From the NCBI RefSeq assembly GCF_010211765.1, contig NZ_PDWO01000017.1:1-64000 (forward strand): a stretch of DNA of 64,000 bases. The letters run 5' to 3'. A program made the translations under genes and the position numbers. The notes beneath the pieces were generated by a model, which was not told the DNA's origin, searched no databases, and worked only from the letters and a program-made list of their open reading frames with translations. Positions 22,391-29,447 of this stretch are shown here, one piece after another. The DNA is from Pseudoxanthomonas kaohsiungensis. Lineage in GTDB: Bacteria; Pseudomonadota; Gammaproteobacteria; Xanthomonadales; Xanthomonadaceae. Within the stretch, counting starts at the first letter, position 1; the number at the start of each line of letters is the position of its first letter.

Positions 22391-23557
22391 TCAGCCGTCG
22401 AGCGAACCCAGCATGCGCCGGGCCAGCTCGGCTGGAGGCAGCCGCAGCAGGGTCGGGTTCACCTGCACCGGGAACTCGCCGGTATCCGGATGCGGCGACG
22501 CCAGCACGATGCCGCGTCCGCGCGCGCGCTCGGCCAGCAGGTCCGGTGCGGTGCCGGCGACCGAAAGGAAGAAGCGGCTGCTGCCGTCGGGCAGCCGGCG
22601 TGCGCGGAACCTGCCGCTGGCCTCGAGGTGGGCGACCAGTTCGTCCGCCGCGCGCCAGGCGCGTGCGTAGTCGTCCTCGAAGCGCGTCGCGTACGTCTCC
22701 ACCAGCGCCACCTGGGGCCAGGCCGAGGGCAGGGCGCCACCGAACATCCGCCGCTGGTGGAACAGGCCATCGATGAACGCCTCGCTGCCGGCGAGGATCG
22801 CGCCGCCGGCGCCGTTGAAGTTCTTCCACAGCGAGACGTAGACGCTGTCGAACAGCGCCGCGTACGCCGTCACCGGTCGCCCCGAGTGCAGCGGCAGGGT
22901 GAACAGGCGGGCGCCGTCCAGGTGCAGGCGGATGCCCTGCTCGCGGGCGTAGGCGCTGATCCGCTCCAGTTCGCTGAAATCGGCCATGGCGTGGTCGCGG
23001 CGTCGGACCGGGGTTTCGATCGCGATCACGCCCACCTCGTTGCGCACGCGGCCGCCGCGCGAACGCTCCACCCAGGGCTGTACGTCGGCCAGCCGCAGCG
23101 TGGCCTGTCCCGGCGCCAGCGGCACCAGGTTCAGTCCGCTGAGCGCCTGCGCGCCATCGCCGCTGTCGTTGTAAAGGTGGCTTTCGGCCTGGACCAGCAC
23201 GCGCCGGTCATCGCCGGCGAGGCGGCGCACGGCCAGGTGGTTGGCGAGCGTGCCGGTGGGCACGTACATCGCCGCCGGCTTGCCGAGCAGCTCGGCGAAC
23301 AGGGTCTCGAGCCGGCCGATGACGCCGCCGCGCGAGTAGTTGTCGGCATCGACCGCCCCGGCAGCGACGACCTGCCGCAGCTGCGCGGCGTACTCGCCTG
23401 GATCCAGGTCCAGGCCGTCGGATACCAGGTCGATGCGCAGGAGCGGATCGTGCAGCGGGTCGGTCGATCCGGGCGGCCTCGCCGCAGCACCGTTGGCCGG
23501 CCACATCGGCGCGGCCATCGCCAGTCCGCCTGCGGCCAGGAAATTCCGTCGATCCAC
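22391..23557 (-). CDS. Tat-exported threonine-aldolase-like PLP enzyme
   Basis: 388 residues from a GTG start. The N-terminus VDRRNFLAAGGLAMAAP is a twin-arginine signal (RRNFL then a hydrophobic core). The rest is a beta-eliminating-lyase/threonine aldolase fold. Visible features are the PLP lysine K245 (VSLWKNFNGAGGA), the PLP-ring aspartate D214 (LHLDGARLF), and H127 (AESHLYND). In the family it cleaves L-threonine or related beta-hydroxy amino acids; a periplasmic location would be unusual and would require folding with cofactor before export. It is divergent from a small membrane protein and convergent with the paralogue pair. Confidence 0.85.
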   Translation of the reverse strand: MDRRNFLAAGGLAMAAPMWPANGAAARPPGSTDPLHDPLLRIDLVSDGLDLDPGEYAAQLRQVVAAGAVDADNYSRGGVIGRLETLFAELLGKPAAMYVPTGTLANHLAVRRLAGDDRRVLVQAESHLYNDSGDGAQALSGLNLVPLAPGQATLRLADVQPWVERSRGGRVRNEVGVIAIETPVRRRDHAMADFSELERISAYAREQGIRLHLDGARLFTLPLHSGRPVTAYAALFDSVYVSLWKNFNGAGGAILAGSEAFIDGLFHQRRMFGGALPSAWPQVALVETYATRFEDDYARAWRAADELVAHLEASGRFRARRLPDGSSRFFLSVAGTAPDLLAERARGRGIVLASPHPDTGEFPVQVNPTLLRLPPAELARRMLGSLDG

Positions 23558-23681
23558 GCCAGCCCCCGTGCAGATGAGCGGTCGATGCTGGCGGCGGGGC
23601 TGCCTGGCTGTCAAACCGCCGTGCAGGAGGGGCGCCCGGATGGCAAGATGCCGGCGGGGAACCGGACACAGGACGTGGACG

Positions 23682-23966
23682 ATGGCTGCAGATTCCGATC
23701 CGCTGGCCCGCTGGGCCAGGATCCGCCGCAAGGGGCCTTTACGCTTCATCCTGCTGTGCGGGGTACTGGGCTGGGGGCTGGTGGTCGCGTTGGTCTACTC
23801 GCTGGTGATGTGGGCCGTCGCGGGCGCGGACCTGCGCGTCCTGCTTCCGCTGTCGATGGTGATCTTCCCCATCGGCGGCGTGCTGTGGGGCGCGGCGATG
23901 TGGTGGTTCCTGGAGCGGCGTTACCAGCGCGAAGCCAGGCCCGGGGCCGCGGGCGAAGAGGAATAG
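23682..23966 (+). CDS. Small two-helix membrane protein
   Basis: 94 residues. Two strong membrane helices (FILLCGVLGWGLVVALVYSL continuing VMWAV; and LPLSMVIFPIGGVLWGAAMW continuing W) lie between a basic N-terminus and an acidic C-terminus (ERRYQREARPGAAGEEE). GGACGTGGACG precedes the ATG at 23682. The gene is divergent from the Tat-exported enzyme. I do not recognise the family, which resembles uncharacterised small inner-membrane proteins. Confidence 0.7.
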   Translation: MAADSDPLARWARIRRKGPLRFILLCGVLGWGLVVALVYSLVMWAVAGADLRVLLPLSMVIFPIGGVLWGAAMWWFLERRYQREARPGAAGEEE

Positions 23967-24074
23967 CCGCGGTCGGGGCGAATGCGGCGCGAGGCGCGTC
24001 GTCCAGGCGCCGGCGTCCCCTGCGGTTTCGGCCATCACGCCCGTCGTCCGCGCGACACGTCCGTTCGCGTGCTT

Positions 24075-24098
24075 GCGCGGCCGTTGCAACGGCCGCGC
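24075..24098 (+). terminator. Perfect 24-base palindrome
   Basis: Centred between 24086 and 24087, with arms GCGCGGCCGTTG and CAACGGCCGCGC, followed by CTTAACC. It could terminate transcription from 23682 or be an operator before chaB. Confidence 0.45.
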
Positions 24099-24184
24099 CT
24101 TAACCTCGGCCATGCACCGCGTTGCCGGCGGCTTAATCCGTTCTCGGACAGGCTGGCATTCCACTCGATCGAAGAGGCGCCGCC

Positions 24185-24418
24185 ATGCCTTACCGCACCG
24201 TGTCCGAACTGCCCGGGTCGGTCCGCGACCACGTGCCCGAGCACGCCCAGGAAATCTACAAGGAGGCCTTCAACAGCGCCTGGGACCAGTACAAGGACCC
24301 TGACGACCGGCGCGGCGACGCGTCGCGCGAGGAGGTAGCCCACCGCGTGGCCTGGGCGGCCGTGAAGGAGAAGTACGAGAAGGGCGCCGACGGCGACTGG
24401 CACGCCAAGCGCCACTGA
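24185..24418 (+). CDS. chaB: ChaB family protein
   Basis: 77 residues matching ChaB along its length: YRTVSELPGSVRDHVPEHAQ then EIYKEAFNSAWDQY, and the C-terminal VAHRVAWAAVKEKYEKGADG then DW. ChaB was named as a cation-transport regulator linked to ChaA, but the biochemical function is unclear. No chaA is adjacent. A GAAGAGGCGCCGCC leader precedes the ATG. The following genes (CBS protein, DUF4287, GST) are on the same strand with short gaps. Confidence 0.92.
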   Translation: MPYRTVSELPGSVRDHVPEHAQEIYKEAFNSAWDQYKDPDDRRGDASREEVAHRVAWAAVKEKYEKGADGDWHAKRH

Positions 24419-24472
24419 CCTCGACGGTATGCCCGCCTGCGCCATCCACCCCCGCACACCAGGAGAAGTCCG

Positions 24473-24886
24473 ATGCGTATCAGTGAAGTGATGAGTACCG
24501 ATGTCTGCGTGGTCGCCCCCGACACCACCCTGCGGGAGGCCGCCGGCCTGATGGCCTCGCACGATGTCGGCAGCCTGCCGGTCGGCGAGGGCGATCGCCT
24601 GGTCGGGTTCCTGACCGACCGCGACATCGTCCTGCGTGCCGTCGCCAGCGGGCACGGACCGGAGGCGACCGTGCGCCAGGCGATGTCGCCGGACGTGAAG
24701 TACTGCTTCGAGGACGACGACATCGACGACGTCGCCGCGAACATGGCGGCGCTGGAGATGCGCCGGCTGCCGGTGGTCGATCGCGACAAGCGCCTGGTCG
24801 GCATCGTTTCGCTGGCCAACTTCGCCCACAGCCGCGATCCGGCCGCCTCCCAGGAACTGCTGCGCGGCGTCGCCCGGCCGCACTGA
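24473..24886 (+). CDS. Tandem CBS-domain protein
   Basis: 137 residues made almost entirely of two CBS motifs: ISEVMSTDVCVVAPDTTLRE ... SLPVGEGDRLVGFLTDRDIV, then VRQAMSPDVKYCFEDDDIDD ... RRLPVVDRDKRLVGIVSLAN. Such proteins bind adenosine nucleotides and act as energy or redox sensors. GGAGAAGTCCG precedes the ATG. The gene lies 54 bases after chaB and may be cotranscribed with it. Confidence 0.93.
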   Translation: MRISEVMSTDVCVVAPDTTLREAAGLMASHDVGSLPVGEGDRLVGFLTDRDIVLRAVASGHGPEATVRQAMSPDVKYCFEDDDIDDVAANMAALEMRRLPVVDRDKRLVGIVSLANFAHSRDPAASQELLRGVARPH

Positions 24887-25035
24887 CACCCGCGGCTTGG
24901 CGGGCGGGCCCCGGCTGCGGCGGTGGCCGGGGCCCTGCCGGTACGTGGAGCGCGGTACGCGAAGCGGTGCGGCCGCATGTCGAAACCCGCGCCCGCGGTA
25001 CGTCGTGGACATGAATTCCCGACGGACTACCGCTC

Positions 25036-25254
25036 ATGGACACCAGCGCCAGGCCCAAGGGCCCCGCCTCCTACTTCCCCTCGATCGAGAAGACCTACGG
25101 GCACCCGGTGTCGCACTGGTTCGCCGTGCTGGACGGCGCGGCCGGACTCAGGCACGCCGAACAGGTCGCGCTGCTCAAGGCTGAGCACGGCCTGGGCCAC
25201 GGCCATGCCAACGCGCTGGTGGCCTACCACCGCGCCCGCGATCGCGTCGCGTGA
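25036..25254 (+). CDS. DUF4287 domain protein
   Basis: 72 residues. The core YFPSIEKTYGHPVSHWFAVL ... EQVALLKAEHGLGHGHANAL followed by VAYHRA matches DUF4287, a short domain found alone or fused to DUF5655. Function unknown. The stop overlaps the GTG start of the GST gene by four bases (GTGA), so both are likely translated from one transcript. Confidence 0.88.
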   Translation: MDTSARPKGPASYFPSIEKTYGHPVSHWFAVLDGAAGLRHAEQVALLKAEHGLGHGHANALVAYHRARDRVA

Positions 25255-25892
25255 AGCTGCTCTACAGCCGCAACCCGAATCCGCGCCTGGCCGTCGCCGT
25301 CGCCCGCCAGGTCTCGGCGCCGGTGGAGTTCGAGTTCGCCGCGCCGCTAGCCCCGGGCCAGGCCGAGCGCTACCGGCCGCTCAATCCCTGCCTGCGCCTG
25401 CCGATCCTGGTGCTGTCCGACGGCGGCAGCCTGTGGGAAGCCGATGCCATCGCCTGCCGGTTGTCGCAGGCGGCGGGGTCGGACTTCTGGCGTACCGGCG
25501 CCGCCGAGCCGTCGATGATCCAGTGGCTGAGCTGGGGCAAGGAGAATTTCGTGCGCGCGTGCGAGATGGTCCAGTTCGAGCGCGTGACCAAGCAGCGTTA
25601 CGCGCTGGGCCCGGTGGACGCGGCCAACGTCGACGAAGGCCTGCGGCGCTTCGCCGACAGCGCCGCGCTGCTCGACGCCGAACTGGCCACGCGGCCCTGG
25701 CTGCTGGGCGACACCCTCTCGTACGCGGACTTCCGCATGGCCAGTTTCCTGCCGCACTACCCGCTGGCAGGGTTGCCACTGGACGCCTGGCCGGCGATCG
25801 CGCGCTGGTACGCGCGCATCGAGTCGCTGCAGGCGTGGCGTGACCCGTTCCATGGGCTCGATGCTCCCGAGCTCCCCGCGGTGCCGGACTGA
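25251..25892 (+). CDS. Glutathione S-transferase family protein
   Basis: 213 residues from a GTG start that overlaps the DUF4287 stop. N-terminal thioredoxin-like domain: VKLLYSRNPNPRLAVAVARQ, cis-proline in CLRLPILVLSDGG, and the glutathione-binding acid/Ser pair (WEADAI). C-terminal helical domain with LLGDTLSYADFRMASFLPHY, the conserved GST N-capping motif. The substrate is unknown. Cytoplasmic. No catalytic Cys/Ser is evident at the exact bacterial beta-class position, so the thiol-transfer activity is uncertain. Confidence 0.9.
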   Translation: MKLLYSRNPNPRLAVAVARQVSAPVEFEFAAPLAPGQAERYRPLNPCLRLPILVLSDGGSLWEADAIACRLSQAAGSDFWRTGAAEPSMIQWLSWGKENFVRACEMVQFERVTKQRYALGPVDAANVDEGLRRFADSAALLDAELATRPWLLGDTLSYADFRMASFLPHYPLAGLPLDAWPAIARWYARIESLQAWRDPFHGLDAPELPAVPD

Positions 25893-25902
25893 GCCTGGCG
25901 AA

Positions 25903-25918
25903 CGCCCCAGGCGGGGCG
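25903..25918 (+). terminator. Short GC hairpin after the GST gene
   Basis: Stem CGCCCC / GGGGCG with loop AGGC, ten bases after the GST stop; the arms extend imperfectly outward. No T-run. Confidence 0.35.
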
Positions 25919-26116
25919 CTTGCGGCACTTGCCAGCGTCCGTTGCGGGTTCCACGCGCGCGTCGACGCGCCGTTCCGATGCAGCGCAGGTGGCGCGGAAT
26001 GGCCGGAATTTCCGCGTCTTCCGTTGCCGGACGGCGGCCGATGAACGGTTGTTCCGTGCCGTCGATGCGACCGTAGGATCGGCACCTGCCAACGCGGCAG
26101 TGACGGAGAAGCCCTG

Positions 26117-27391
26117 ATGAAGCGCGCATTGCATGCCGCCCTGGTGGCGGCGACGTTCTGTTCGCTGGCCGCGTGCCAGCGCCCCGCGGAGCAGGAGGCG
26201 GCGACGTCCGCTGAGGAGCCGGCGGCCACCGCCACCGCGCCGGCGGCCGCCGCCGCGCCCGCCAGCACGGCGGCCACGCCGCCGGTCGACCTGGAGGCAT
26301 TGGCCCGGCGCATCGTCACCCAGAGCGCGGGGGTGAAGGAGGGCGATTCGGTGCTGATCACCGGGCGCCTGCAGGATGCCGAGCTGATGGAGGACCTGGC
26401 GGTGGAAGTGGCCAGGGTCGGCGGCTTCCCGATGATCGAGTACGGCAGCGACCGGCTGAGCAAGCGGCTGTTCTTCGATGTCCCAGAGAAGTACGACGCG
26501 CGCCAGGACGCGCTCGTCGCCAGGCTGGTCGACGCGGTCGACGTCGTCATCAGCCTCGGCAACGGCACCAGCGAGAACCTGTTCGAGGGCGCCGACCCCA
26601 AGCGCGTGGCCGCGCGCGCCAAGGCGAACGAAGCGGTGGCCGAGGCGATGTTCAAGCGCGGCGTGCGCCTGGTCGAGCTGGGCAACAACCTCTATCCCAC
26701 GGCCTGGCGCGCCGAGCGCTTCGGCATGGACCAGGATGCGCTGGCGCGCATGTTCTGGGAGGGCGTGAGCATGGACTACACCGAGCTGCAGAAGCGTGGT
26801 GCCCAGATCCGCGCCGCGCTCGCCGCCGGCAACGTGGTCCACGTGACCAATCCCAACGGCACCGACCTGACGTTCCGCATCCAGGGGCGCAAGGTCGGCG
26901 TGAGCGACGGCATCATTTCCGAGGAGGACGTCAGGGAGGGCGGGGCGGCCGTGTCGGTCTACCTGCCCGCCGGCGACGTGTACACCACGCCGGTGCCCGG
27001 CAGCGCGCAGGGCACCCTGGTCGACACCGGCGGCAGCTTCCGCGGCAAGAAGATCGACAGGCTCGCCCTCACCATCGCCGACGGCAAGGTCACCGCGATG
27101 GAAGGCAGCGGCCCGGGCTATGCGGACCTGAAGGCGATGTACGACGCCTCCGACGATCCGCGCAAGGCCGAGTTCTCGTTCCTCAACCTCGGCATCAACC
27201 CGGCGGTGAAGCTGGGGCAGGGCAGTGCCGGCAGCTGGGTGCCGGCCGGCGCGGTGACCGTGGGCACCGGCGCCAATGCCTGGGCCGGTGGCGACAACCA
27301 CTCCGGCATCGGCCAGACCGTGTTCCTGCCCGGCAGCACGGTGACCCTGGACGACAAGCCGATCGTCGAGAACGGCGAACTGAAACTCTAG
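26117..27391 (+). CDS. M29-like aminopeptidase lipoprotein
   Basis: A 424-residue lipoprotein: signal peptide with lipobox LAAC (C20), then an Ala/Pro/Thr-rich linker to about residue 55, then a domain of the M29 (AmpS/PepS) aminopeptidase fold (LARRIVTQSAGVKEGDSVLI; YLPAGDVYTTPVPGSAQGTL; GGDNHSGIGQTVFLPGSTVT). In M29 enzymes glutamates in GEV-T-P and GELG-G-N motifs bind the metals. Here the first is Asp (AGDVYTTP) and the second position reads FSFLNLGINP, so metal binding may differ or be lost. The expected site is the periplasmic side of an envelope membrane. The ATG follows GGAGAAGCCCTG. Confidence 0.8.
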   Translation: MKRALHAALVAATFCSLAACQRPAEQEAATSAEEPAATATAPAAAAAPASTAATPPVDLEALARRIVTQSAGVKEGDSVLITGRLQDAELMEDLAVEVARVGGFPMIEYGSDRLSKRLFFDVPEKYDARQDALVARLVDAVDVVISLGNGTSENLFEGADPKRVAARAKANEAVAEAMFKRGVRLVELGNNLYPTAWRAERFGMDQDALARMFWEGVSMDYTELQKRGAQIRAALAAGNVVHVTNPNGTDLTFRIQGRKVGVSDGIISEEDVREGGAAVSVYLPAGDVYTTPVPGSAQGTLVDTGGSFRGKKIDRLALTIADGKVTAMEGSGPGYADLKAMYDASDDPRKAEFSFLNLGINPAVKLGQGSAGSWVPAGAVTVGTGANAWAGGDNHSGIGQTVFLPGSTVTLDDKPIVENGELKL

Positions 27392-27469
27392 CGGGCTGGC
27401 CGTCCGCCCCCGTCGCGACGCGGCGGGGCGCGGGCGCGGGTGGCGTGGGCGGTCCGCAGTGCCTGCCGC

Positions 27470-28342
27470 TCAGCGGCGCACGCCCAGCACGCCGTCCAGC
27501 GCAAGCTGCACCCGGAACCCCGCCTTCTCCAGCCGCCGGGCGACCTCGCGCGGCACGTCGCGTCCGCTGGTCAGGCGGTTGGGGCTGCCGGTGTAGTGGA
27601 ACAGCCTGCCGCCGCGTCGCAGGACCCGCGCCAGCTGGTCATAGAAGGCCTGCGAGTACAGCTCGCCGGCGATGCCGAAGCGCGGTGGGTCGTGCAGCAG
27701 CGCATCGACCGTGCCGTCGCCGAGCGCGGCGATCTCCCGGGAGACATCGCCGTGCCGCAACTCCAGGCGTCCGCCCGACGACGCCGCGTCCGGATCGGGC
27801 GACCACGGGTTGAGCGTGCGCAGCCACAGGACGCTGGGGTTCTTCTCGAACGAGACGATCCGCGCCGCGCCCGCCTCCAGGCAGCAGGCGGCGAAGTATC
27901 CCAGGCCGCCGCAGGTATCGAGCACGACCTTGCCGCGCGGCTCCACCAGCGCGACCTTGCGCCGGGCATCGTCCAGCGGCGATTCCCTGGAGGTCGGCAG
28001 CATCTTGATGCCGTCGATCTCGAACGTGGGCACGTCCCATTCCGTCGGCACCAGCTTGATCAGCGAACCGGCGTAGCGGGCAGCCGGCGCCCAGTCCTCG
28101 CCGTCGAACCAGTAGATCGTGCGGTCCTTGAGCGCGCCCGGCCACGGATAGGTCGCGCCGCGCCAGCGCCAGTGGTCCGGCCCCAGGGCGGCCGTGTCCA
28201 GGCTGCGGCCCAGGTCGAGCGAGCCGGTCCGCTCGGGATGTCCGGACTCGCGCGCGGCCAGCAGCGCGCGGGCGCTTTCGCGCAGTAGCAGTGGGCCGGA
28301 GTAGTGGGGCACGGGGGGCGGGCGGCAACCAGGGCCGGGCAT
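27470..28342 (-). CDS. SAM-dependent methyltransferase (COG2521-like)
   Basis: 290 residues. The N-terminal third is a separate domain (WRWRGATYPWPGALKDRTIY then WFDGEDW). A Rossmann methyltransferase domain follows: motif I VVLDTCGGLGYFAACCLEAG, motif II VSFEKNPSV, and the catalytic-type loop DALLHDPPRFG, similar to the N/D-PPY/F motif of base or amine methyltransferases. Most similar in layout to the COG2521 group, whose substrate is not established. It is convergent with the M29-like gene. Confidence 0.85.
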   Translation of the reverse strand: MPGPGCRPPPVPHYSGPLLLRESARALLAARESGHPERTGSLDLGRSLDTAALGPDHWRWRGATYPWPGALKDRTIYWFDGEDWAPAARYAGSLIKLVPTEWDVPTFEIDGIKMLPTSRESPLDDARRKVALVEPRGKVVLDTCGGLGYFAACCLEAGAARIVSFEKNPSVLWLRTLNPWSPDPDAASSGGRLELRHGDVSREIAALGDGTVDALLHDPPRFGIAGELYSQAFYDQLARVLRRGGRLFHYTGSPNRLTSGRDVPREVARRLEKAGFRVQLALDGVLGVRR

Positions 28343-28435
28343 CGTAACCGACCGGTCTCCGCCTCCTGCCGTGAGGCGGCCTTCATCCCGCCCGGCCTAC
28401 GCTGCCGCAACCGGATCGATGGAGCTGGCGTGGCG

Positions 28436-29179
28436 ATGGAATTCCTCCCCGGCACCGCGGGCATCGTCCTGCTGCTGGCCTCGCAGTGGTCGCATGCCGC
28501 GCCCGCCGTCCCCGGCGCCTGCTTCGACGCGGCGGCGGCGAGCCTGCCGGTGCAGGCTGGCGAAGCCCTGGCCCGCATCGACGGGCAGGGCCGCCAGTTG
28601 CTGGCGGTGCGCAGCTACCTGCGTGCCGCCGACCTCGCCGGGCAGTGGAGCTGGAGCCAGGAACGGATCGAGGCGTACGAGGGATCGGCCGCGCAACGCG
28701 CCGCCCATGCCGACGTGGCCCGGGTGCAGGCGGCGTTCGCCGCGGCCAATCCCGGCTATGCGCTGCACGTGAACCTCCAGGTGCGCAGCCTGGACGAGCA
28801 GGTGCGCAAGTGGAACGGCAACGCCTCCGTGGGCGCTGCCGCCGACGCGCTGCTGCGGGCCGCGACCCGCGCCTGCAGGCCTGGCCGCGAAGCGCTGTTC
28901 GAGCGCTGGCTGCGCAGCTGGCGGCCGCCGGCCGCGGTCAACCTGGCCGCGCCGGGACTGTCGTCGCATGGCCAGGCGCTGGCCTACGATTTCCAGGTGG
29001 TGCAGGGCGACGCCCTGGTCGCCGGCACCGACAGCCGCAGCGTGCAGTCGCGCTGGATCGCCGACGGCTGGGCCGCGCGCCTGGCCGCGGCGGTACGCGA
29101 GTCCGGCGCCAGCCTCAGCGGCCCGCTGCGTTCGCCGGACGAGCCCTGGCACTACCGCTACGAGCCGTCGTCGCCCTGA
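28436..29179 (+). CDS. M15-type D,D-/L,D-carboxypeptidase-like secreted protein
   Basis: 247 residues from the ATG at 28436; a GTG at 28430 has a slightly better-spaced GGAG and is an alternative. The signal peptide (TAGIVLLLASQWSHA) is followed by a helical N-terminal domain. The C-terminal VanY/M15 signature is visible: SSHGQALAYDFQV (H and D zinc ligands, as in S-x-H-x6-D) and SPDEPWHYRYEP (E and H). Such enzymes trim peptidoglycan stem peptides in the periplasm. No neighbouring cell-wall gene supports a specific role. Confidence 0.8.
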   Translation: MEFLPGTAGIVLLLASQWSHAAPAVPGACFDAAAASLPVQAGEALARIDGQGRQLLAVRSYLRAADLAGQWSWSQERIEAYEGSAAQRAAHADVARVQAAFAAANPGYALHVNLQVRSLDEQVRKWNGNASVGAAADALLRAATRACRPGREALFERWLRSWRPPAAVNLAAPGLSSHGQALAYDFQVVQGDALVAGTDSRSVQSRWIADGWAARLAAAVRESGASLSGPLRSPDEPWHYRYEPSSP

Positions 29180-29447
29180 GCGCGGCCGTGTCGTTCCACC
29201 GCCCGGACGGCATGTGAGCGCGCAGGCGTGCCCGGCTGGCGGGGCGGCGGGCGGGCCGGCTTCGCCGTGCCAGGCCCGCTGCGACCGTGGCGCGTGGCGC
29301 CGCGGCCCGGCCCGATAACCCCGCCCGGTTCAAGAATCCAGCGGAGCGACCGACCTTGTAACAGAATGGGCGCCAGCCGCCCGGACCGACGCGGGGCCGA
29401 TGCTCCCCGTGCGACCGGCACCGGCCGCCCGGCCGTAGAGGATCCGC

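Noticed and set aside
25893-26116. Possible short gene of about 65 residues before the M29-like lipoprotein
   Set aside because: No ribosome site and an Arg/Thr-rich composition typical of noncoding high-GC sequence; it would also end inside the lipoprotein start.
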